Shown piece after piece: positions 57,783-64,000 of a DNA stretch of 64,000 nt (positions within the stretch are counted from its first letter, which is position 1; each line of letters opens with the position of its first letter). The translations under genes were made by a program, and so were the position numbers. Below the pieces are notes generated by a model. The model was given only the letters and a program-made list of their open reading frames with translations. It did no database searches and had not been told where the DNA came from. Source of the stretch: JAAYAY01 sp963674575 (GTDB lineage: Bacteria; Planctomycetota; Planctomycetia; Pirellulales; Thermoguttaceae); the NCBI GenBank assembly GCA_963674575.2, contig CAXXQT010000010.1, forward strand, positions 281,397 through 345,396. Reading direction: 5' to 3'.

Positions 57783-58963
57783 AGGTCCTTATCGCCGAAG
57801 ACGATCGTATCTCGCGCCGCATGTTGCAGCGTCAATTGGAGAAGTGGGGGCACGAGGTTGTTGCCGCCGTCGACGGGAGCGATGCCTGGGAAAAATTCCA
57901 GGCCGACGACTTCTCCATCGTCGTGAGCGACTGGATGATGCCCGAGGTCGACGGGATCGAACTTGTCCGCCGAATTCGCGAGTCCGAAACCGCCGGCTAC
58001 GTGTTCGTGATCCTCCTGACGGCCCGGTCCAAGACGGAGGACATCATCGTCGGCATGGAAGCCGGGGCCGACGATTTCCTCAGCAAACCCTTCGACCAGG
58101 ACGAATTGCGTGTGCGTCTGCGGGCGGGCGAGCGAATTATCCACCTGGAACGCAGCCTCGCCCAACGCAACGCCGAACTGGAGCAAGCGAACCAGCGGAT
58201 GAGCCGCGATCTCGAGGCGGCCGCCCGGGTCCAACAATCGCTGCTTCCCGCCACGATGCCCGATATCGGACAGACGCATTTCGCCTGGAATTACCGCCCT
58301 TGCGACGAACTGGCTGGCGACTTCCTGAACGTCTTTCCTCTCGGTAACAAGCACGTCGGCATGTACGTGGCCGACGTGAGCGGGCATGGCGTGGCCGCAT
58401 CGCTCCTCTCGGTATCCATTAGTCGTGTCATGACCCCCCACGCTTCTGCGTCTTCGCTTCTGCTCAAGGCGGATCTCCAGGGCGGGCACGACGTGGCCTC
58501 GCCCGCCGAGGTGATTGCCGAGCTCAACCGCCGCTTTCCCATGGAAGAATGCGGGGATCGCTACTTCACAATCGTTTACGGGCTGTTCGACCTGGAGTCC
58601 GGCCAGCTTCGTTACGCCTCGGCCGGCCACCCGCCGGTCGTCGTCCTCCGCCCCAATCAACGCCCCGAGGCCCTGGAAGTCGCCAGCCTCGCTGTCGGTT
58701 GGGTTCCCGAGGTGGACTATGACGAACATACCGTCCAACTCGCTCCCGGCGACCGGATCTTCCTCTATACAGATGGCATCCCGGAAGCCATGGATCCCGA
58801 AATGGAGCAATTCGGCGAGTCGCGGATGCTCGCGTCTATTGAAGAAACCCGTTCAATCCCCCTGGCCGACAGCGTTACCTCTCTCGTTCGGGCCGTCGAA
58901 ACCTGGTGCAGCCACACGGGTCCCAAGGACGACGTGTCGCTCTTGGCCATGCAAATGCGGTGA
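57779..58963 (+). CDS. Receiver domain-PP2C (RsbU-type) phosphatase
   Basis: A 394-residue response regulator whose output is a Ser/Thr phosphatase of the SpoIIE/RsbU type. The receiver (1-120) has the acidic pocket EDD, the phosphorylated Asp in VVSDWMMPEVDG (near 53) and the Lys in LSKPFD. A short coiled-coil linker (IHLERSLAQRNAELEQANQR) follows. The PP2C domain from about 170 has GDFLNVFPL, MYVADVSGHGVAAS, YASAGHPPVV and LYTDGIPEAMDPE. It would dephosphorylate a STAS-type antagonist when activated. Two STAS genes lie nearby. Confidence 0.92.
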   Translation: MKVLIAEDDRISRRMLQRQLEKWGHEVVAAVDGSDAWEKFQADDFSIVVSDWMMPEVDGIELVRRIRESETAGYVFVILLTARSKTEDIIVGMEAGADDFLSKPFDQDELRVRLRAGERIIHLERSLAQRNAELEQANQRMSRDLEAAARVQQSLLPATMPDIGQTHFAWNYRPCDELAGDFLNVFPLGNKHVGMYVADVSGHGVAASLLSVSISRVMTPHASASSLLLKADLQGGHDVASPAEVIAELNRRFPMEECGDRYFTIVYGLFDLESGQLRYASAGHPPVVVLRPNQRPEALEVASLAVGWVPEVDYDEHTVQLAPGDRIFLYTDGIPEAMDPEMEQFGESRMLASIEETRSIPLADSVTSLVRAVETWCSHTGPKDDVSLLAMQMR

Positions 58964-58983
58964 TGTAGAGTCCCTGTTCTGAC

Positions 58984-59016
58984 GTCCTTCAGTCTTAGGC
59001 CTTCAGTCTTCAGCCT
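58984..59016. repeat. Heptameric repeat block, right
   Basis: A run of 7-bp units (CCTTCAG, TCTTAGG, CCTTCAG, TCTTCAG) in direct orientation to the block at 56186-56226. The two blocks bracket the LOG, Hpt and phosphatase genes. Confidence 0.8.
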
Positions 59017-59026
59017 CGGATCGGCA

Positions 59027-59440
59027 CTACGTATCCTCGGCTGACGCCATCACCAGTTCCCCCTTGAAAATTCCCTTCAATCCCCGGAGTTGGGCCGCAA
59101 TATCCTGGAGTCGTTGCGCCGCCCCACGAAGAACGATCACCTCCAGGCAGAGATCGTGACTCAGGTGGGCGTGCAGCACGGATACGATGAGGTCCGTGTT
59201 GTCGTGCTGGAGGTCCATCAACCGGTCGCGCAATTGGGGCCGATGATGATCATAGACAAGGGTCAGGGTCCCCGCCACTTCCTGGGCCCCCGTTTCCCAG
59301 GCCTGGCGAGTCAGTTTGTCGCGAATCAGTTGCCGGACGGCCTCGCTCCGAGTGGCAAACTTCTCTTCCTTGCAGTAGCGGTCGAACTGATCCAGGAGTT
59401 CGTCCTCGACCGACACGGAAAAACGTACGATTTCGCTCAC
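59027..59440 (-). CDS. nikR: Nickel-responsive regulator NikR
   Basis: A 137-residue NikR-type regulator with an N-terminal ribbon-helix-helix domain (VRFSVSVEDELLDQFDRYCK, then RSEAVRQLIRDKL) and an ACT-like metal domain. Nickel ligands of the family are visible: His in VYDHH, His in SVLHAHLSHD and the Cys in LCLEVIVLRG. The GTG at 59440 has AGGAG upstream at good spacing. In the best-studied members it represses nickel uptake genes. No nickel transporter or nickel enzyme gene is in the window. Confidence 0.93.
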   Translation of the reverse strand: MSEIVRFSVSVEDELLDQFDRYCKEEKFATRSEAVRQLIRDKLTRQAWETGAQEVAGTLTLVYDHHRPQLRDRLMDLQHDNTDLIVSVLHAHLSHDLCLEVIVLRGAAQRLQDIAAQLRGLKGIFKGELVMASAEDT

Positions 59441-59697
59441 GATTGCGGCTCCTGTCCCAGCAAGGCTCTGCCTCGGACTGGGCTGACAAAAAAGAAGTCC
59501 CCTGGCCAAACCATGTTCCCCCGCTTCGCCAAACCAGTCAATGGGGGAGGCCGTGCGCGTGGTTGGCCAGAACCTCGCACGTGCGTCCAAAATGTCCCCC
59601 TCCCTCCCCCCACCTTCTCCCGGACTTGCAGTGAACTCGGTCGGGGAGTAGATTCGTGGAGGTTAAAGGTCGGCAAATCCTCTTCCGGAGCGCACTT

Positions 59698-60048
59698 GTG
59701 GCCGATTACGAAATGCTTGACGTCTGCGAGGTCGACGGCGTGACCGTCATTCGATTCCGCGCCCGAGAAGTCGACGAGACGAAACTCCAATGCCTGACCC
59801 AGGAATTGGGGAAGGTCACCGGGTCCCGGGAAGACCAGCGTTTCGTGCTCGACCTGGAGGCGGTCGCTTTTCTGACGAGCACCGGAATAGGAGCCTTGAT
59901 TGCCCTGAAGAAGAAGATCGAGGCCGCCGCGGGCATCCTGAAGCTGTGCGGCCTCCAGTCGGAAATCCGTACCCTGTTCACCATCACCCAGGTCGACCGC
60001 CTCTTCGATATCGAGGACAACGCGGACGTCGCCGTCAAAAGCTTCTAG
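59698..60048 (+). CDS. STAS domain protein, anti-sigma factor antagonist-like
   Basis: A 116-residue STAS protein. The core is VTVIRFRAREVDETKLQCLT, FVLDLEAVAFLTSTGIGALI with the phosphorylatable Ser/Thr in LTSTG, and IRTLFTITQVDRLFDIED at the C-terminus. In partner-switching systems such a protein binds an anti-sigma kinase. Unphosphorylated, it would be released by the nearby RsbU-type phosphatase. The GTG at 59698 has CGGAG at 7 bp, although an upstream GTG at 59656 and an ATG at 59713 are possible. It is divergent from nikR. Confidence 0.87.
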   Translation: MADYEMLDVCEVDGVTVIRFRAREVDETKLQCLTQELGKVTGSREDQRFVLDLEAVAFLTSTGIGALIALKKKIEAAAGILKLCGLQSEIRTLFTITQVDRLFDIEDNADVAVKSF

Positions 60049-60091
60049 TGCCGAGACCTTTGCGTTTGCCGCCAGAAGCTCTTAGAGCCAT

Positions 60092-61021
60092 CTACGGCGT
60101 CACGTCCCCCGCGGCTCGCGTGAACAGCGAAACAAACGCTTCGGCTTCCATCGTCTCTGAATGGAAGCGGACGGAACCATCCCCGTAGAGAAAATTCGCG
60201 CCACCCGGATGGAAGCTGTAGATCTCATTCCGGTTGCTGCAATTAAAAAGTTGCGATCCATGGCACACTTCATGGATCCAGAATTCGGCATCCGAGTCGG
60301 CCCACTCGGCCCCTGAGATCGGTTCTTTGGGGGTTGCCTCCGGATCACCGCGCCGCCCATGTTCCAGGTATTTCCGGGGACGACCCGAGCATTCGAATAA
60401 CATGAACGTGTTCGACATCCCGTCCCGCACGGCCGCCGATCGCGAAGGCCCTGCCCAGTAAGGCTGAAACAGGTTGTACCAACTCCGCCGATCCCTGATC
60501 ACACCGGCGGCAACCAGCGGCCCGCTCACGGAAGCGTCGATATGTTCACACGTCGCGTAGTCTGTTGCGTAATACTGGCGATTCCTGCACACACGATTGC
60601 TCGGCGCCGTGGGGCACAGAAAAGTCTCGATGTCATTCTGCCGTGCCGAACGATTCTTGACGGAACTCCAGTTCGAGTTCCAGTCGTATTGATCGTAGAT
60701 CGCCTGCTGTTCCACGTAGGGTAGCAGGAAGGCAAGCAGGTTGTGGTCCGGGTCCTCTGTTTTGGGCATTGGGAAGACTCGGTGGACTGCTTCGTAATTC
60801 AGAATTCCCAGCCCAATTTGCTTCAGGTGGTTCTGGCACTGCATCCTGCGAGCCGCCTCGCGAACCGCCTGGACTGCGGGAAGCAGAAGGGCGATCAAGA
60901 TTCCAATGATCACAAGGACCACAAGCAACTCGACCAGCGTAAACCCTGCCGAGTTCGTCACGATCTTCCGAGGCTGCCTTGTTGTGCCGGATCCGCCGCG
61001 AGGATTCGTCATGCAAACCAT
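60092..61021 (-). CDS. DUF1559 protein with type IV pilin-like N-terminus
   Basis: A 309-residue planctomycete-specific protein of the DUF1559/SBP_bac_10 family. It starts with a prepilin-like leader and hydrophobic helix (GFTLVELLVVLVIIGILIAL) with the Glu at position +5, so it is probably processed by a prepilin peptidase. The family's C-terminal H-x9-DG signature is present (HPGGANFLYGDGSVRF). The central part has Cys residues around residues 135-160. These proteins occur in dozens of copies in planctomycete genomes and their role is not known. Confidence 0.92.
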   Translation of the reverse strand: MVCMTNPRGGSGTTRQPRKIVTNSAGFTLVELLVVLVIIGILIALLLPAVQAVREAARRMQCQNHLKQIGLGILNYEAVHRVFPMPKTEDPDHNLLAFLLPYVEQQAIYDQYDWNSNWSSVKNRSARQNDIETFLCPTAPSNRVCRNRQYYATDYATCEHIDASVSGPLVAAGVIRDRRSWYNLFQPYWAGPSRSAAVRDGMSNTFMLFECSGRPRKYLEHGRRGDPEATPKEPISGAEWADSDAEFWIHEVCHGSQLFNCSNRNEIYSFHPGGANFLYGDGSVRFHSETMEAEAFVSLFTRAAGDVTP

Positions 61022-61200
61022 CAGGCTTTCCCCTATGAGAAGCCACGACCGGTCTTAGAACGACGCCATGGGCAATTCTAGGGGATTCAACGCCTCGCAA
61101 AAAGGACCCACCCGATACTAGCCCCAAAAAAGACCCCACAGAGTGCAATTGTGGAAACCACTTTCGAGTAACCGGGCCGTTGCTGCAGGACGTGCGGAAA

Positions 61201-62199
61201 CTACCAGTCCTGGGGTGGATGAAGAAGGGAGGCAACCGCGCCGACCAGTTCATTGAGACCCTGGCCCGTCACCGCGGAAATCAAGAACACCTGGCTCTCC
61301 GTGGCTGCGGTCAGTTTCTCGCGGACCTCCTCCCCCTGGGGAAGGTCTGCCTTGGTCACCACGATCACTTCCGGACGCGCCCCCAACTCCGGATCGAATG
61401 CCTCCAATTCCTGGCGAATCGCCTGGTAGTTTTGGATTGGATCGGTTCCGTCGGTCGGGTCCGGTTCCACAAGATGTACGAGGATCCCTGCCCTCTGAAC
61501 GTGGCGGAGAAACTCGTGACCCAGGCCCACTCCTGCGTGCGCCCCCTCGATCAGGCCAGGCACGTCGGCCATGATGAACGAACGATCGAAATCAACCTGG
61601 ACCCGGCCGAGGTTCGGATGCTTGGTCGTAAAGGGATAGGGTGCGATTTCCGGCCTGGCACGGGAGAGGCGGCTGAGCAGCGTGCTCTTGCCCGCATTTG
61701 GCTTGCCGATCAACCCCACGTCGGCGATGATTTTCAGCTCCAGCCGAATGAACCGGGCTTCGGCTTCTCCCCCGGCGGTGAATTGGCGGGGCGTGCGGTT
61801 GGTCGAGGATTTGAAGCGGACATTCCCCTTGCCCCCTTTGCCGCCGTGCGCAATCACAACCTGGTCGCCCTCCTCCTTCAGGTCCTTGATCGCAAATCTC
61901 CGTTCCGCGTCAAGAACGACGGTCCCGGGGGGCACGTTAATCCAAAGGTCCTCTGCCGAGGCACCGTGACGTTGAGCCCCCTCGCCAGGCCGACCATTCT
62001 TGGCTTTCCAATGCTTTCGCTGAGCCAATGCCGCCAGACTGTTCACGCCGTTGCGTGCACGAAGGATCACGCTTCCGCCATTGCCGCCGTCCCCACCATC
62101 CGGGCCACCTCGCGGGACGAATTTCTCCCGTCGGAAGCTGACGCAGCCGTCACCCCCTTTTCCTGATTCGACCCGGATTTCCACTTCATCGACGAACAA
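61201..62199 (-). CDS. obg: GTPase Obg
   Basis: The 332-residue ribosome-associated GTPase involved in 50S assembly. The glycine-rich Obg fold is at the N-terminus (GGPDGGDGGNGGSVILRA, then GKGGKGNVRFKSSTNRTPRQ). The G domain has GLIGKPNAGKSTL, DVPGLIEGA, VTKADLP and the SAVTGQG G5 region. The C-terminal OCT domain of longer homologues is absent, as in many bacteria. It is downstream of rpmA, which is the usual neighbour, but a terminator-like hairpin lies between them. Confidence 0.95.
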   Translation of the reverse strand: MFVDEVEIRVESGKGGDGCVSFRREKFVPRGGPDGGDGGNGGSVILRARNGVNSLAALAQRKHWKAKNGRPGEGAQRHGASAEDLWINVPPGTVVLDAERRFAIKDLKEEGDQVVIAHGGKGGKGNVRFKSSTNRTPRQFTAGGEAEARFIRLELKIIADVGLIGKPNAGKSTLLSRLSRARPEIAPYPFTTKHPNLGRVQVDFDRSFIMADVPGLIEGAHAGVGLGHEFLRHVQRAGILVHLVEPDPTDGTDPIQNYQAIRQELEAFDPELGARPEVIVVTKADLPQGEEVREKLTAATESQVFLISAVTGQGLNELVGAVASLLHPPQDW

Positions 62200-62227
62200 T
62201 GGTCACTCGTCCTGATCGCGAAACCGC

Positions 62228-62264
62228 CAAAACAAAAGGGAATGACCCCCGGAGAGCCATTCCC
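62228..62264 (-). terminator. Terminator between rpmA and obg
   Basis: On the - strand a perfect GGGAATG/CATTCCC stem (62238-62264) with a 13-base loop is followed by TTTTGTTTT. It would end or attenuate the rpmA transcript before obg. Confidence 0.7.
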
Positions 62265-62302
62265 TCGTAATCATGGTTTTTCGGGCGGAACAATCAACTG
62301 AT

Positions 62303-62554
62303 TCAGTTGACCGACTCCAACACATTCACTCGCCGCCCATCACGATCGAATTGGACCGTGCCGTCGACGACCGCGAAGATCGTGTAGTCATTGCCCATGC
62401 CCACTCCCTTGCCGGGGTGGTACTTCGTGCCGACCTGGCGAACGATGATGCTGCCGGCCTGAACCTGCTGGCCGCCATATCGCTTCACGCCCCGTCGCTG
62501 CGCGTTCGAGTCACGACCGTTTCGGCTGGAACCTTGTCCCTTTTTATGTGCCAT
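62303..62554 (-). CDS. rpmA: 50S ribosomal protein L27
   Basis: The 83-residue L27 reaches the peptidyl-transferase centre with its N-terminus. The sequence is MAHKKGQGSSRNGRDSNAQR, then YGGQQVQAGSIIVRQVGTKY and VGMGNDYTIFAVVDG. GAGGAG lies upstream of the ATG. The usual upstream partner rplU (L21) is missing here, since the next gene upstream is an unrelated exported protein. Confidence 0.97.
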   Translation of the reverse strand: MAHKKGQGSSRNGRDSNAQRRGVKRYGGQQVQAGSIIVRQVGTKYHPGKGVGMGNDYTIFAVVDGTVQFDRDGRRVNVLESVN

Positions 62555-62803
62555 TTCAATCTCCTCACTATGTGCTCAAATGGGGCGTGTCGGGGATTGG
62601 TCGCACCGGGACAATCCACTCGTGTCCGCCACGTGGCGAGGGGCCGCAAGACTCGCCGCCACCCCAATTTGGGGGCAGGGGTCTAAGAGGAAAGGACTTC
62701 GCCACGACCGTCGCGAAGCCCTCAGCAGCCCAACTCTAGGTTTCGGCCTCGAATACTCCCTACCAGAAGGGAGTCCCGTCATTTTTTCAGGGAAACCTAT
62801 TTT

Positions 62804-63694
62804 TTAGCGGTAGACCCACTCGTAGTCAACCTGTCCGGGGATCCCGTAACGAATTTCGTTCTCATTCTCGTCATACTCGTCGCCCGGTCGCCAGAAATTC
62901 AATTTCAACGTCTTCCGGACAAACTGTCGACCTTTGGCCAGCGGGTCCTGGCCGGGACGATAGCCCTCCGGATGATCCTGCCACCGGTAAGCGTTGGTCA
63001 GTCCCTTCACGAAGACCGAGAAGAAATCGGTCCGCGGATCAATGTTATCCCATGTTGCGACGCCCCAGCGGGTTTCACCGACTTCCAGCGGTTTCTTGCC
63101 CATCGTGACCGTCGTGTAGAGCTTCTGACCCGGGCGTTCTCGCGTCACGATCGGTCCCAACGCCAGGGGCACAACCCGTTCCGGGTATTCCCGATTGACC
63201 TCGGCATCATCCACCTTCAACGTGAATTCGGGGACGAAACGAACCGGCTTCTGGGTCGGTTCCACCTTGTAGGTTTGGTCCTGCTGCTTGACGGGGGTAA
63301 GAGCTTCCCCGGGATTGGTAACGGAATAGAGCAGGTACCAGACCAGTTCCCGCTTCATGTGGCCGTCGGCCTGGGGAATGTCGACCCAGATCATCCGAAC
63401 CGGTTTGAAGCTGAACTGCAAATACCAGATGTCACGGCGAAAACGGATGTCCTTCGCAAAATCAAAACTCGCGTCGGCTGCCGCCAACTCCATGATGTTA
63501 TCGACGCTGAATGTTTCCGATGCCTGAACGTCGGGCGGAATGGTAATCATAACGCCTGCCGCCAAACGTCGCGGAGCAAGGGAACCTTGCGATGCAGGCT
63601 CTGCCTGGCCGAACGAAGGGCCAACCAAGGTCACCGCCAAGATCACCGCCGAGAGACCGGGCCAGGAAATATGCATAGGGGCAGCCATTCTCAT
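62804..63694 (-). CDS. Exported hypothetical protein, 296 aa
   Basis: This protein has a signal peptide (ISWPGLSAVILAVTLVGPSF, cleavage near FGQA about residue 30). The mature part is rich in beta strands and aromatic residues, including FRRDIWYLQFSFKPVRMIWV and VWYLLYSVTNPGEALTP. It resembles a conserved planctomycete periplasmic protein of unknown function. The ATG at 63694 is preferred over the upstream GTG because AGGCGAG lies before it. A good promoter lies upstream. Confidence 0.75.
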   Translation of the reverse strand: MRMAAPMHISWPGLSAVILAVTLVGPSFGQAEPASQGSLAPRRLAAGVMITIPPDVQASETFSVDNIMELAAADASFDFAKDIRFRRDIWYLQFSFKPVRMIWVDIPQADGHMKRELVWYLLYSVTNPGEALTPVKQQDQTYKVEPTQKPVRFVPEFTLKVDDAEVNREYPERVVPLALGPIVTRERPGQKLYTTVTMGKKPLEVGETRWGVATWDNIDPRTDFFSVFVKGLTNAYRWQDHPEGYRPGQDPLAKGRQFVRKTLKLNFWRPGDEYDENENEIRYGIPGQVDYEWVYR

Positions 63695-63740
63695 AAATAA
63701 GACTCGCCTGGGAAAAGACACGACCCGTCGAACGTAATTT

Positions 63741-63770
63741 AGTATAGTTAGGCAAAACCGCGACCGTCAA
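63741..63770 (-). promoter_or_regulatory. Promoter of the exported-protein gene
   Basis: On the - strand TTGACG (63765-63770) and TATACT (63741-63746) are separated by 18 bp, and the start codon at 63694 is about 45 bp downstream of the -10. Confidence 0.7.
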
Positions 63771-64000
63771 GAAATTCCACCCCCCAGCCAGGCGGGTTCT
63801 CCGCAAATCCCTCCCGTCCTCTCTCCGCGTGCCCCAATAACCCGCATATCCAGTACAACTCGCACAAGACAGGACGTCAAGGAAAGAGATTCCGGAAAGG
63901 TCCGCATTTCCGCCAAGACCCGCACCGGATAAATGCGATAACTGGCATAGATAAGAAGGATGGGTGCCTTCTAGAAAAAGGCGTGAGGTTGCTGGCAGGT

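Overview
The window looks like a chromosomal segment of a planctomycete, probably Pirellulales-like, with roughly 60% GC. The evidence is a DUF1559 protein with a type IV pilin-like N-terminus and an H-x9-DG C-terminal motif, several proteins of planctomycete-type families, an EF-G resembling mitochondrial EF-G2, and many small lone genes. No genus can be assigned from sequence alone. No phage, transposase, CRISPR array or rRNA gene was seen.

Region 1 (0.3-15 kb) starts with a membrane protein and a Na+/H+ antiporter fused to a cytoplasmic TrkA-N-like domain. A sugar-uptake and sugar-processing cluster follows. A CUT2/ribose-type ABC transporter (ATPase, permease, binding lipoprotein) runs on +. 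A Gfo/Idh/MocA dehydrogenase, a xylose-isomerase-like TIM barrel protein and a cupin/mannose-6-phosphate-isomerase-like protein run on -. A DUF4432 aldose-epimerase-like protein runs on +. A small S23-type four-helix gene lies inside the cluster between near-perfect 26-bp inverted repeats.

Region 2 (15-28 kb) holds infA, tRNA-Leu, cca, a membrane-anchored Ig-like/transglutaminase-like protein, a lipase-like hydrolase, a large DUF11-repeat exported protein, DUF2203, an orphan nuoI, csrA, tRNA-Glu and hemH.

Region 3 (28-49 kb, all -) is the classical transcription and translation supercluster. In transcription order it reads tRNA-Thr, tRNA-Tyr, tRNA-Gly, tRNA-Thr, tuf, tRNA-Trp, secE, nusG, rplK, rplA, rplJ, rplL, rpoB, rpoC, rpsL, rpsG, terminator, fusA. 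Upstream of it is a sigma-70-family factor with an unusually long N-terminus rich in helix-turn-helix elements.

Region 4 (49-64 kb) holds two planctomycete-type hypothetical proteins and a tex gene that is broken twice by single-base homopolymer changes and carries a large disordered insertion. A signalling group follows: a frameshifted STAS gene, a LOG-like protein, an Hpt protein, a receiver-PP2C phosphatase, NikR and a second STAS gene. The LOG-Hpt-phosphatase block is bracketed by 7-bp-period repeats. The window closes with a DUF1559 protein, obg, rpmA and an exported hypothetical protein.

Three single-base homopolymer changes between 51.8 and 55.8 kb suggest either local sequence error or decay. 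None of the seven tRNA genes encodes its CCA end, which fits the cca gene in the same window.
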